A DNA stretch of 64,000 nt from Psoroptes ovis. Taxonomy: Eukaryota > Arthropoda > Arachnida > Sarcoptiformes > Psoroptidae. The position numbers and the translations under genes are program-made. The notes beneath the pieces were generated by a model. That model made no database searches and was not told the DNA's origin. It saw only the letters and a program-made list of their open reading frames with translations. Shown one piece after another: positions 35,027 through 47,260 of this stretch. Position 1 is the stretch's first letter. Every line of letters begins with the position of its first letter. The stretch is taken from NCBI GenBank assembly GCA_002943765.1, contig PQWQ01000008.1, forward strand, positions 1,550,001 through 1,614,000, read 5' to 3'.

Positions 35027-37255
35027 TCAAGAATTTTCATATAACAAATCAAAAATATCGAAAAATTTCATACGAAAATTATTATCAATGGTTAAATTTG
35101 TTGATAGTAAATTTAAATGTGACCAATTGTTGTTTGAATTAAATTTTGGCCAATCGGGAACTGCCGAAAATCGATCATCACCATCATCATCAATAGTCGG
35201 ATGGCCATATTTAACAAAATTTGTCCATAATTTTATCATTCGTAAGCTCAATGTTTGTTGATCCTGAGTGAAATTTTGTGGATATTTCAGCGGCAAACCA
35301 AAAACATAATCCATTTCATTCCAATGTGGTGAACCAATCCATCGTGGATATTTACGACGATTTTCTTCTTGAAATAAATATAAATAAATATTTTTACGTG
35401 GATCTTCAGCCAAAAATTTTGAAAATTTATATACAGGTCCTTTGAATAAGAAATCACTAAGAAACACGAGGAATTCTTGAACAATTTCAAATTCATTCAA
35501 ACCAATACTTGTATCAGCATTCTGTATACGTCTTATGATGACCTTCGATAATTGTTTCATTGGATTATGATGATGGTGCTGTTGGTGATGATGATTATGA
35601 TGGCGATGATGGTGGTGGTGACCCTGTTGATCTTGATGATGATTATGATGATAATGATATTGATCTTGATCTGGTTGATCCAATTTATCAAGAATTTTAT
35701 TCAAAATCGTAAGATTTACTTCAAATTTTTCATTCAATTCTATCAACTCAGGTAGTTCATGATGTAAATACAGTGTTGATTCATTTAAATTTGCTCCAAG
35801 CAACACTTCTTGTTGTACGATTTCCGTCGAACGAATATCACTAAAATAATGGGGTAATAATTCACTTGGAATCGATGGTGAAAAACTAATGACATTTTCT
35901 CTGAGGATTTTTTGTTGAATTTCATTCAATTGATCAGCTGTGAGCGCCATTAAACACCGGGTTTCATTGAGGATTTGTTGTCGAGCTATTCGAAGCTCAG
36001 TGGCACGTAAATCGGCTTCGATTTTCGAATCAATCGGTTCATAATCATCTTCATCATCTTCACCATCATAATAATCATCCGAAGTATCATTTGTTTCGGC
36101 TTCGGATTCCAAATTTTTACCATTATCATCATTTGATTTAATATCATTGTCGATATCATCGATGTTCGATGAACAATTAGCCAATTGAATTACGGATTGA
36201 AAATGATTATTTTGATATAAATCTTTGAGCATCATTGGTGATGCACTTTGCATTATGGCACGTGCAAAAAGATGGCGGCTAGCCGGTGACATCATCAACA
36301 GTCCAATCGATATGGCTCCAGCTGATTGTCCATGTAGCGTGATTTGATTTCGGTCACCTTTGAAATAAATGAATTGAAGATAATTCGTGAATATTCTTAG
36401 GGCTCGGCCACAACATTATGACTCGGTAACTTACCACCAAAATAATGAATATGTTGCCGTATCCATTCGATGGCCGTTATCTGATCCCAAAGTCCAACAT
36501 TTTTATCAATCAAATTATCCGATTGATCATCAAGATTATTGTTGAAAAATCCAAATATTCCTACACGATAATTAATGGTGACAAATATGACCTTGCCGAT
36601 GGCCGAAATTGTTGCACCATTATATGCTTCCATACTGATACCCATATAATTGAAGCTACCACCATGAATATAGATGATCACCGGCAATAATAAACGATCA
36701 TCTAAATTATTGGTATCATCGATAGCATCGAATGGTGTCCATATGTTCAGATACAGACAATCATCGGTAATGTTTCGGTTATAGATTCGGGTTAAATAAT
36801 CAAATTGTTGAAGATTATTTTGCATACAAAATGGTGGCCATCGTAATGCATCAATGACCCTGATTGTTGATGGTGCGTTCGAATCATCGTAATTCAGTGG
36901 TCGTGATCGTCGAAATAGCTGTTGGGTTAAATAAAATGGTTTAATTTGAATAACTAGGAATTTAAAAGGTCCATACCTTTGGTTTTTGCGCATATCGTAT
37001 GCCCAGAAATTGTGCAATCGTAACATTTTGTTCATCAATCAATCGGCCACGTATCTTCGCCGACGCGGACATATGAATAGTGACCAAATCGGATGGTGAT
37101 CGTTTGCGTAGTGTTTCATTTCGAATAATATCATCGTTGATGTTGTCCGTATCATTGCTCTTCGATAGCAGCAACAAACGGCAACAAATCAAAATTAATA
37201 TGATTATAATCACCAGATAAAGGGTTATGGCTGATATTTTCTTTATGGATGACAT
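35027..37255 (-). CDS. Membrane-anchored type-B carboxylesterase / cholinesterase-like protein
   Basis: Three exons on the minus strand, 37255-36977, 36918-36435 and 36357-35027, give 697 residues. Residues about 10-30 (ITLYLVIIIILILICCRLLL) form a hydrophobic anchor near the N-terminus, suggesting a type II membrane protein or an uncleaved leader. The alpha/beta-hydrolase domain shows IRGRLI, FLGIRYA, DDCLYLNIW, oxyanion IHGGSF, INYRVGIFGF and nucleophile elbow HGQSAG (Ser 266). Likely partners are Glu 447 (GANLNEST) and His 599 (SPHWNEMDYVFGLPL), the last resembling the acetylcholinesterase HGYEIEFVFG block. The triad therefore looks intact and activity is plausible. An acidic and then a His-rich insert (HHNHHQDQQGHHHHHRHHNH region) are unusual for the family. 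Substrate cannot be told. Confidence 0.92.
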
Positions 37256-38807
37256 GATATTTATGTATGACGTTGTGTTTGGATTCGATTCGAATGATGT
37301 TGAGCAGATTATTAATTATTGATTATTGATTATTGATTATTGACCAAATTATGGACGTAAATCTGAGTTGGTATGAAATAATAAACAATAAATCAATATC
37401 AACGTAGGTAAATGAATACAAATATTCAAAATTTAAAAAGAAAATTCAACAAATTCTGCCAATTTTGATGTCACAGAATAATCAATAAAGATCATTTACG
37501 AAATGTCATTGATAATCAATGAAGATGATGATCATTTTCAGATGTCTATTATCAATTGAAACATTCATCATTACCTGTTATTGTTTTTATTGTTTAATGA
37601 TTATTTTCTCGGTATTAAAGAAATTAAATTAACTTAAGACGTAGATAAATTCTCAAACAATTCATGTATCGATTGATCATTAATTAATTTGAATATTTAC
37701 CATTGATGATCATTATATTTATAATCATAAAGATTGCATTATTATCATTATAAACATCTTCGAAATAATAATAATCGAAATGAACAACGAATGTTTATCG
37801 ATGTTAAACAAATTCAATTTATTCAATTTGTTTACATCAATTGGTAATAATGATGATGATGATTTCAATAAATGAATTATAATGGCCATTCATTCATTCA
37901 TTCATGTATTGCATCAATAATTTTAATATTTCAAATATAATCCAATGCATGATAATGTTTTCAAATGAATACAACAAACAAACAACAACAACATCTTAAT
38001 GACGTCTATGACGATATGGGTAAAGTACTTGTTTATGGGCAGTGTAATTATCCATTTAACCATCGGCTATTTACCATATATACCATCATCCATCATTATC
38101 ATCATTTAATTGTTTGTTAATCAGTATTTACCTGCTACAACAATGTATCAAATACATAAGTAAACAAACGAACAAACAAACATCGAACAAAGGCAGGTAT
38201 TTCCATTTTACGTCTTCATTGATAAATCATAAACAATGAATGGAAAATTTTCACAAAAATTTTCCTCGAAATTTTGTGAAATTAATTAATTTAACAATTC
38301 TATTAATTGCAATTAATACATTTTAATCTGATTTAGATCGAAACCGCAAATTTTCAATTCAATTTAAAATTGTTTCACAGCTCAACTCGATGGGCCCCCA
38401 CAAAGAACCTAACCGAAATAATAATGATCATCATTTGTAAAAGGTTCATTTAACGATCATTTAAATAATTATCAGTGAATTAATTAATTGATTAATTAGT
38501 TGATTAATCAGTTGATCAATGAATCAGTGAATTAATCAATGAATAAAATGTGGGATCTCCATCATATGAATCTATTGGTCATATAAATGTACGGTCATCA
38601 GTTCTAATGGCCCTGCCATAGCTCTGAATACCTGCATGAATTCGGTATGAATTTAAATGTGAGTAATTATGATAATTTATGATGATAATTTCGAATTAAT
38701 TTTTTGATATAAAATCAACCTGATTAGTGTTTCGAATGTTTTTGGTCATTTTTTTTTCAATTTGTTTTTGGCTTTAGTTTTGACCGATAATCAACTGTGT
38801 ATTCACA
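37256..38807. other. Divergent promoter region between the esterase and GMC genes
   Basis: About 1.55 kb between two divergently transcribed genes. AT-rich, with TTGATTAT repeats near 37310-37345 and AATTAATTAATTGATTAATT tracts near 38480. No exon or mobile element is recognised. It should hold both promoters. Confidence 0.5.
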
Positions 38808-40794
38808 ATGGCATCGGCAACAGCATCATCTTCGGCATCACTGGCCGCAAGCTTATCACAACAATTGCTCACGATATCGATCGTTACGCTGCAACAACAA
38901 CTGCAACATAATCAGCTGTTACATAATCATCTAGACGATAATGGTGGGAATGTCTATGAATATGATTACATCGTTATTGGCTCGGGATCAGCCGGTGCAG
39001 TTGTTGCCAATCGGTTAGCATCATTCAATGGTTCATCGCTACAAGTACTACTGCTTGAAGCTGGTGGTCCACAATCGATTGTTAGCGATATGCCTGGCCT
39101 GACGCCTGAGCTGGTCGGTACCGAAATGGATTGGCAATATACAACGGTACCGCAACGAAATTTAGGACAATCATTTCGGGATCGACGTATTCGACAGCCT
39201 AAAGGTAATCGGTAGATTTCGAATGTTTTGTTGATTTGTAATCAGGTGTTTTTCCTTTGAAATTGTTCAGGCAAAGTAATCGGCGGTACATCGACAATCA
39301 ATTGGATGCTTTACAATCGTGGTAATAGCCGTAGTTATGATAATTGGGCCCGAACCTACGGCTGCACCGGGTGGGATTATCAATCAATATTGCCGTATTT
39401 TATACGCTCGGAAAACAATACATCACCTGAAATTGTTCGTTCGAATCCTGGTTATCATGGTACCTCGGGTCCAATAGGTATATCACCAATGGCAAGACCT
39501 GAACCAATCCTGTATAAATTTCAAGAACAAATGAATTCATTCGGTATACCGACGCTGGACATAAATGGCCGTGATCAAGTAGGAACGATGATATATGAGC
39601 TGACCATCCGCGATGGTCGCCGTGCATCGACCGGTAATGCTTACATTGATCCTAATCCATATCCCCGTAATCTACACATAATGGTCAATTCAATGGTGAC
39701 CAAAATCTTGTTCAACACCGACAACGATAGGCCCATGGCCGTTGGTGTGGAATTTGTTCATAATAATCGAACCAATTATACGGTGATGGCCAGACGTGAG
39801 GTTATTGTATCAGCAGGTAATCATTCGAATTCGATTTCCGAATTAATTAATTAACATTCGAATCCTTCACAAAGGTTGCATCGGTTCACCGCAACTACTG
39901 CTGCTATCGGGCGTTGGTCCACGTGCTCATCTGGAATCGCTGAACATCCCAGTTGTTGCTGATTTACCAGTCGGTGAAAATTTTCAAGATCACGTATTCA
40001 TTCATCATTATTATGAGGTGTTCAATCGAAGCATGTTCAACGAGCCAATTGGGCCAACTTCGGAACAATTATTCCGGTACTACACGCAGCAAACAGGTCC
40101 ACTGACCCAGTTGCCGAATTCGATTACATTCTTCAGTACCCGGACCAATGATGACCCTGAATGGCCAAATGCTGTGATCGATGTAAATGCATATCGGGTC
40201 ATAAATGATATGAATGAAATCATTGAAAAATATGGTGAAAATCTCGAAGAATGGCAACGATTTTGGCAGCCATATCTCGGGCGACAATTCTTGCTCGTAA
40301 CATCGGCCATTTATCGTACATATAGTCGTGGTTGGATTCGATTACGATCCCGTGATCCATTCGAACAACCATTGATTGATCCAAATTATTTGAATGATCC
40401 TCGCGATATGCAAGCATTGATTGATATGACAAAAATCCTATTTTACAGCACACAAACAGGTGAATTTACTAAATATGCTCGAATATTCCCATCACCGATA
40501 CCTGGATGTGAGTTTTGTCCGGATCAACCGCTGCATCAATGTGATTCATATGTACGATGTATCATCCAGCGGGTAGCCGATACAGCCCTACATCCTGGTG
40601 GTGCATGCCGTATGGGAGCGGTGAATCGTATCGATATTGTTGTTGATCCATGGTTAAAAGTTAAAGGTATTGATCGCTTAAGAGTTATCGATTCATCCGT
40701 TATACCTGAATTAGCTAATGCTAATACACATGCAGCATCGGTGATGATCGGTGAACGTGGTGTTCAATTTATTTTAGATGAATTATCTGCGTAA
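38808..40794 (+). CDS. GMC-family FAD oxidoreductase (glucose/choline dehydrogenase-like)
   Basis: Three exons, 38808-39204, 39271-39816 and 39875-40794, give 620 residues, the usual length for arthropod GMC enzymes. These flavoproteins oxidise alcohols such as sugars or choline. The FAD-binding Rossmann motif is YIVIGSGSAGAVVANRL (Gly 58-63), followed by LLLEAGG. Then come the family signatures KVIGGTSTINWMLYNRG and SAGCIGSPQLLLLSGVGP, and near the end HPGGACRMG (His 554) and ANANTHAASVMIGE (Asn 598 likely in the second catalytic position). The start is the ATG in CACAATGG, giving a Ser/Ala/Gln-rich N-terminus of about 50 residues that is not an obvious signal peptide. Substrate is unknown; insect relatives form clusters, but only one copy is present here. 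Confidence 0.93.
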
Positions 40795-42577
40795 ACATTA
40801 TCTTGGGTATTTCGAATCATGATTAAATTTGATTAATTCGAAAATCGAATCAGTTTTCCTCCGATTATGAAGGTTACGAGGGTCAAAACACCTCCGACCG
40901 CTTGCGTTCGAGGTCTCCGAGCGCCAGGATTGGTCGCGCATAGCCTTACCTACCACCATGCGCAGCGATGCATACGCAGCTCTGCGCAACCCTAAACTTG
41001 ACTATTCAATGCTTGATGATTAAACTTGAAATCGTCAAGTTTTAAACGATGATAATCTTCAGCCAATTAAACACCTTTCGAATCAAAAGCACCTTTCGAT
41101 TAAATACTTTTTAATTATCTTCATTTAAATCATTCAACAAAGACGATTATCAATGATGATGGTGAATCTTAATTAATATGCACGTATTTAACCTTTGTGA
41201 AAATATAAATTTTTCGAAGGTTATCTCTTCTTGATTTCAGCTCCGATTTCTTCCAACCATCTATTGATGGTCCTATTCATAGATTAGTAATAATTATGAC
41301 TGTGATTACTTTGTTTATTTCTGTTTGTTTGTTTACAGCTTAAGATGATGAAGAAGTAAATGAATGAAGTAAACAATTGCAATCATTATCGTGATTTCAT
41401 TTATTTCATTCATTTTTTATTCGTTTGAATCATTCAAACGTATCAACATGAATAAAAATAAATAAACACAGATTTCATTCTACTTTGAAGTTGTGAATCG
41501 GATTTTGAATTAAATTGTAATTAATTGATTCAATGATTGAATGGCAATGAAATAATTATGAGTAAAGGTATGAGTATTAATCTTTGAATCTTTAAATATT
41601 TGAATGAATTTTAAGCGATAAACGTTGGGAAAATCAACTGAATCTTTGTGAAATCAGTGAGAATCAGAGTGAAATCATCTGATTCAAGTGGATTAACTGA
41701 GAGATTAATTCTTGAAATTTTGATATCAATCATTGTACAAGTCATAGAAATACACAGAGACAAACCTCTTAAACTCTTAGGATGTCGTTCAAGCTAAGCA
41801 CGCATTGATTGATGACCAAGGTGAAGTGAACAGATGGTAAGAGGTGAGGGTAAAGGTGAGTACTTGCTGCCGGTGAAAGTTCTTGATAATCACTCAATTA
41901 ATTGATTGATTGATTTCGATTGACGCAAATTCATTTAACAGTAATTGATTTGATTATGATTTGATCGATCGGCTGATTGTCATTGTTATTTGATTTGATT
42001 ATAAGAAGGACTAATTGATTTAAGTTGAATGTGAAAATTTGGAAAAATTTTAAAATTTCAAATTTCGCGGCAATTTTTTCTGTTTGTTTTGATTTTGATT
42101 TTGATCAAAATTTTTACAGGAAGTTTCTGCATTTCGTTTTCGAATCAATGGATGATTTCTTTCCCGGAAAATTTTCTTCAAAAATTTTAATTAATTGATT
42201 AAATCAATCAATCGATTGATTGATTGAGTAACTGGTCATCGAATCAATCAATCAATCAATAGTTCAATTAATCATATTTCCGATTTACTCAGTGCAAAAC
42301 AACAAAATTTTTACATAAAATCCGATTGGAAATTTTTATTGTTTTGTTTTGTTTCGATTGAAATTGATTGATTCAATCGATTTCAATTGCAATTACATCA
42401 TTCATTGAAATAAATAAATGAATTAAAATTTAAATTCAAATTTAAATTTCATTGTAAGTAAATGATTTTCATTTGATTAAATCTTTGAATTATTCGATTA
42501 AAAAATGTCCTATTAAAATGTCCATTTGAAAATTGGTCATAACTTTTCGGACAACCCTGATTTGCAATGATGTCTAT

Positions 42578-42655
42578 TAGGTTGTCCGAAAAGTTCTGGC
42601 CTATTTTTATGAACAACTCTATTGCTGATTAAGCGGAATGAACTTTTCGGACAAC
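42578..42655. mobile_element. Fold-back element, family A copy 7
   Basis: Begins TTAGGTTGTCCGAAAAGTTC and ends CTTTTCGGACAACC, with an interior of the copy 1 subtype (ATGAACAACTCTATTGCTGA). First full member of the tandem array. Confidence 0.8.
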
Positions 42656-42685
42656 CCTGATTTGCAATGATGTCTATGAATCTTC

Positions 42686-42765
42686 TAGGTTGTCCGAAAA
42701 GTTCTGGCCGATTTTCATGAGCAACTCTATTGCTGATTAAGCGGAATAAACTTTTCGGACAACTC
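42686..42765. mobile_element. Fold-back element, family A copy 8
   Basis: Begins CTAGGTTGTCCGAAAAGTTC and ends CTTTTCGGACAACTC; nearly identical to copy 7 and part of the tandem array. Confidence 0.8.
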
Positions 42766-43250
42766 TGATTTGCAATGATGTCTATGAATCTCTGCGCATC
42801 TGCGTGTATACGTGCGTCGTCGTCATTGACGACGATTAATTTTAATTTTAATTTTAATTTTTAATTAATTGTCAATTAATTAGAATTATTGAAATTTGAA
42901 AATATATAAAATCATTCATTTATTTCCATGAATCATTGATCAAGCGAAAATCAATCAATCAAAAAATTCGAAATTCAATGACAATCGATAATTGATAATA
43001 TCGATGATGATCGTTGATGACGATAATATCGATTTTGATGATCATTTAGACATAACATCTTCAAAACATGGCCAAATAACCTTCTAAAAGGCTATAACCT
43101 TACACCATCTAAAGGTTATAACCCTTTATCATCATAGGGTTATCCCACCTTTTACCATCTTAATGTCTCAATCGGTTTCTATCAAAGGGTTAAGACCTGT
43201 TCCCATCTTCAATATCCGCGCAGTTTCATTTATGAGTTGATATTCGAATA

Positions 43251-43274
43251 CGTAAGAACTTTTCGGACAACCTC
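43251..43274. mobile_element. Solitary family A terminus
   Basis: AAGAACTTTTCGGACAACCT matches the right end of the family, but no left partner is present nearby. Probably a truncated copy. Confidence 0.55.
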
Positions 43275-43477
43275 TGAGACATGTTAATATTTGAACATAT
43301 CAAACGTATCAAAATTTTCAAGCAGAAATATTTACGTCATTTATTTTCATTGGAAAAATTAAGATGAAATGAAATATAAATATGTTTCGTCAATAATATT
43401 GTTGTTTGTCATTGATTCATTGAATTTCTAATAATAAAAATAAAAATAAAAAACTGGAATTTTGAATTTTTGTTTCC

Positions 43478-43581
43478 AGGTTGTCCGAAAAGTTCTTGCG
43501 CATTTGAAATCAGTGGAAAATCAATAGAAATCTATTGTAAAAATACCTTATTGAAAATCGGCGAAAACTTCTCGGACAACC
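43478..43581. mobile_element. Fold-back element, family A copy 9 (longer interior)
   Basis: Begins AGGTTGTCCGAAAAGTTCTT and ends ACTTCTCGGACAACCT, with about 60 bases between the terminal arms, longer than the other copies. Non-coding. Confidence 0.7.
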
Positions 43582-44299
43582 TCGATATGTATTTATTTTG
43601 AATCCATCAAAATCGTTTCGCTTTAATTCATTTCATATGAAAATCATATGAATGTGAAGCGATGACAAATCAATGATTTCAAAGACTGATTGTATGAAGA
43701 CTTTCTGGAAGATTTTCAAAAGAAAAAATTATTGAAATTCATCTGCCATCATTGCCATCAATGATGATGGCAATCAACGACCCTCTTTTAAAGGCTATAC
43801 ATTAGTGGTGACTATGGGCTTCTTAGAGGCTATACAATGTATGAGGCTATATGTGTATTACCGGTTATACATAGATAAAGATCGGTAAACTATGTGCGTA
43901 TGCTTGGTGAGCGAATCGCGCATCATGATGAGGGGAAGGGGGTGATTGGCAGGTTATGCTGGAGGGGTTGTACTGAAGGGTTATACATTTATTCATGCAT
44001 TTTTAAGGGTAAATAAACAAATAAACAAAGAAATAAATGGCCGATGAATATCTAAATCGTAGGCGTTATTTGTTATGCTAAAAATATGACTAATCCAGGT
44101 ATAAACCTTTGAAAATATACAAATAATCATTATAATGACAATTAGCCTCTTATTATTATAAAATGACATAACCCTTTTCATTCATTCATCCATAGAAATT
44201 GAATAATTTAGTTATTTATAGCCAAAAGGTGTATAGAATGTATCAATTATACCTTTAGTACCATGTTTATAATTTACAGTGTTAATCACTGTAAATATA

Positions 44300-44369
44300 T
44301 TGGGTTGTCCCATAAGTTCTTGTCGTTTTTTGAATTTGAAAAACGGCAAAAACTTATGGGACAACCTAA
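44300..44369. mobile_element. Fold-back element, family A copy 10
   Basis: Begins TTGGGTTGTCCCATAAGTTC and ends AACTTATGGGACAACCTAA; the GTCCCATAAG subtype with a near-complete hairpin (arms CGTTTTTTGAA / GAAAAACGG). Confidence 0.8.
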
Positions 44370-44380
44370 TACATATACTA

Positions 44381-44460
44381 TTATGTTGTCCGAAAAGTTC
44401 TCGCCGATTTTCTAAAGATTTTCTATGATAAAATCGGCAAAAACTTTCCGGACAATCCAA
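44381..44460. mobile_element. Fold-back element, family A copy 11
   Basis: Begins TTATGTTGTCCGAAAAGTTC and ends ACTTTCCGGACAATCCAA. It lies only 11 bases from copy 10 but is of the GTCCGAAAAG subtype, so it arrived separately. Confidence 0.75.
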
Positions 44461-45447
44461 TACATATGTAAACGTATATACGCGTCATAAGGTAAATACA
44501 TATGATACAAAGACTTGGAAATGAAAAAAATCCATAAATAAATAAACAAATAAACAAATCAAAGATCTCAAGGATCTTTGATTATCAAAAATAATTATCA
44601 TCATCAATGAATACTCAATCGATTGCTTGTTTATTTGTTTTGTTTGTTTATTAATTTGAATTGATTCATTGATTCAAATAATGAAAATATGTATTTTTTA
44701 TGTGTTTGTTTCGATTAAATCATTTGAATCTTTAATTCGAAATTCGAATCATTCAAATCATTCCAATCCTCAATCATTATCATCATCATTATCACCATTG
44801 TCATCATCATCATCATCATTTCTGCTGCTGCTGCTGGTGTTTGGTTGATTGGCAAGACTATTTTACACTATTACCACCACCACCACCATGACCATCAACA
44901 ATTCAATGATGATCATTATCAAATGATTATCATTTGATTACCATCAAATGATTACCATTGAATTATCACTGAATAATAATCATTGAATTACGAATAAATC
45001 AATTATTCAATCATTCATCAAATTGACAAGATTCAAATCGTTTAATCATCATCATCATCGCCATTATCACCACCATCATTATCACCACCACCACCACCAC
45101 CACCACCATGATCATAAGCGACGATGGTACATCTGAAATTCTGTTCACACGCAAACACGAATTCAAAGCGTTCATGTTATGGAAATATGTACAGATAAAC
45201 ACAAGAATTCCATCAATCGAATACGATCGTTCGTTTGAAAAAATAACGTCAGCATAATTATCACGCATGGTATACAATACACTTGTTGTTGAAGAGTATG
45301 TATATCAAGTAATCATCAAATCAAAATCAATGGTATACATTGATGATATATACACACAAGAATATACACAAAAACATGATGATAAGGCGCAGATGTTTGT
45401 TTATGTTCAGCTATCTTAAGTGGTAAGGTAAGGTAAACAGGTAGCTA

Positions 45448-45527
45448 TTAGATTGTTCCATAAGTTCTTGCCGTTTTCCATATGAAAACGAATCCAGAAA
45501 ACGGCAAGAATTTATGGAACAATCCAA
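45448..45527. mobile_element. Fold-back element, family A copy 12
   Basis: Begins TTAGATTGTTCCATAAGTTC and ends AATTTATGGAACAATCCAA. Both termini carry matching changes (GTTCCATAAG), so the hairpin is preserved by paired substitutions. Confidence 0.75.
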
Positions 45528-46576
45528 TAATTATCGTTTGAAGAAAATGAATTTGAAAAATTTTCATTTTTTCAAATTTCATTCATGAATCAGTGCTTAA
45601 GGGCAAATAATATTTTTTTTTTTTTTTTTTTAGTGGTATGAAAAATCCATGAAATCTTATCCTTTAAGAAAGTTTTCTTAAAAACATAAAGCAAAAAACA
45701 AAAAAAAAAAAAAAATTGATTTCTCTTCAGCATTCGTTGCGCTTGCTATTGCGCAGCATTGTTTTTGCTTAGTTATTTCAATGATTTCAATGATTTTTTT
45801 CCGTACGAAAATTTGAATAATTGAAATCATTGAATTGTTGATTCGTTGTTTGTTTGTTTGTTCATCGCTTGTCGCTTCCATACATACGTGCTTGATTACA
45901 ATGTTGATTGTGATAATTGATTTTAAGAATTCGAGAACTGGATTAAATTTAATTCAGTTCAATTTCAATCAAATCAAACATTTTTGATTCGATTTTAATT
46001 TGTTTGTTTTCAGTGTTTGTAATACACGTGTTTTTTGTCTTAAGAAATAATTGTTCTTTCCCTTCATCTCTCTTTGTCTCCATTTTCATCTATCCATTCT
46101 ATTCAGGTGTTCATTGTATGCATCTTCAACGAATGAATGTGCGATTGTGTTTACTACTGAACTGATGAAAAAAAAATAACTAAATTAAAATTAATTTTGT
46201 GCTAAATTAAATTTAATTCAGTTCATTTTTTTGTAAAATTAAATCAATTTTACATAATTCAAGTGTAATAAAATGTTTACTGATAATGATCATCAACACA
46301 TCAATGTTTTGTAATGATCAAATTGTCTTATCAAAATTAATTAATCAAATTAATTATAATCATAATTAATCAATTTTTGTGTTTGATTGTAAAATCAAGA
46401 TTACGATCGTAAAAATATGCCGGATCTATGATCAATGTTATTCAATGATGATTCAAAATTAAAGGGGTTTTGTACCGGATTCAAATTTGGTTTCGTCATC
46501 AAACAAATCAAACCAACAATTTCATTCGCATATCAATCAATTTTGATCAAATAATTTGATCAATGAATGAATCATT

Positions 46577-46765
46577 TGTTGCGTGTACACAATTAAGTGA
46601 AGAGTAAATATGATTGATTTTTATTGAAACGAAATCGAGCTTATATACAGAAAAATAATTAAAGAAATTTGCATGTTACTAATTACAATCATTGGTCAAA
46701 AGTTTTCAAGTCATAAATAATCGTGATGACGAATGACTACCAACAGTCATTGGTCATACGCGACA
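46577..46765 (-). repeat. 3' LTR of the retrotransposon
   Basis: 189 bp, base-for-base identical to the copy at 51013-51201 by direct reading. It lies next to the polypurine tract and downstream of integrase. Confidence 0.97.
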
Positions 46766-46780
46766 TGCGTCCCCCTCAAG
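46766..46780 (-). other. Polypurine tract
   Basis: Read on the minus strand, CTTGAGGGGGACGCA abuts the 3' LTR. The G-rich core is where plus-strand DNA synthesis is primed in LTR elements. Confidence 0.7.
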
Positions 46781-47231
46781 ATGCTCGAGGTCGGCCACGA
46801 GGCCGTGGAATGTTGAAGCGAACATTCTTGATGCTGGAGGACGAAGGTTTCAAGCGGTCGATTGAAACAGATTCACGGGTAGAACCCTTTTCGATGATAA
46901 ATGTATGCTGTCGACGCTCCAGGACCTTGAACGGCCCTATGTATGGACGGTCCAGTGGACGCCGAGGAGCATCGTTTCGAACTAGCACGTACTCACACGT
47001 TTCCAGTGCTTTCGGTGTTTTGATTATGGGTTTTGCAACCCGCGTTGGACGAACTGGTAGATTTTTAATGAGCGACCTAAGTTGTTCCAGGAACTTAGGG
47101 GCATCGCAGGAAGGCTCGATTTGCTCGAGGGGTAGATCCGCAGGCATTGGCAGATTTTCACCAAATGTCATCTCGGCTGGCGAAGCACGGAGATCTTCCT
47201 TGTAGGTGGTTCTAATACCTAGCATAACCAA
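46776..47231 (-). CDS. C-terminal part of integrase, in a shifted frame
   Basis: This 151-residue frame begins with MLGIRTTYKEDL, the usual continuation of Ty3/Gypsy integrase catalytic domains, and carries a GPF-type C-terminal module (YIGPFKVLERR, VSIDRLKP). It is open upstream of 47231 as far as the break near 47300 but is not in the same frame as the main pol. It is therefore a piece of the same original polyprotein separated by a frameshift, not an independent gene. Confidence 0.85.
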   Translation of the reverse strand: MVMLGIRTTYKEDLRASPAEMTFGENLPMPADLPLEQIEPSCDAPKFLEQLRSLIKNLPVRPTRVAKPIIKTPKALETCEYVLVRNDAPRRPLDRPYIGPFKVLERRQHTFIIEKGSTRESVSIDRLKPSSSSIKNVRFNIPRPRGRPRAS

Positions 47232-47260
47232 AGGAAGTGCGTCTACCCAATCTTCGTTGT

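Larger units (their letters stand above)
42540..42790. repeat. Tandem array of family A fold-back elements
   Basis: Two elements (42578-42655 and 42686-42765) plus the right terminus of a third (to about 42556) are each followed by the same non-element stretch TGATTTGCAATGATGTCTAT (42558-42577, 42658-42677, 42767-42786). The unit including spacer is about 110 bp. Duplication therefore copied element and flank together rather than by independent transposition. Confidence 0.8.
40795..46576. other. Gene-free repeat-rich region
   Basis: Nearly 5.8 kb without a supported exon. It contains family A elements at 42578, 42686, 43478, 44300, 44381 and 45448, a lone terminus at 43251-43274, a TTTTAA-type simple repeat near 42836-42866, CAT/CAC-rich tracts near 44770-45110 and a local GC-richer block at about 40880-40990. 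The right end is broken by the retrotransposon insertion at 46577. Confidence 0.55.

Noticed and set aside
42540..42790. Possible CRISPR-like array of regularly spaced repeats
   Set aside because: The repeats are tandem copies of a miniature transposon with its flank in a eukaryotic genome; the spacers are not unique and no cas genes exist.
46723..47205. Plus-strand open frame of 160 residues at the retrotransposon end
   Set aside because: It is antisense to the integrase C-terminal coding sequence.
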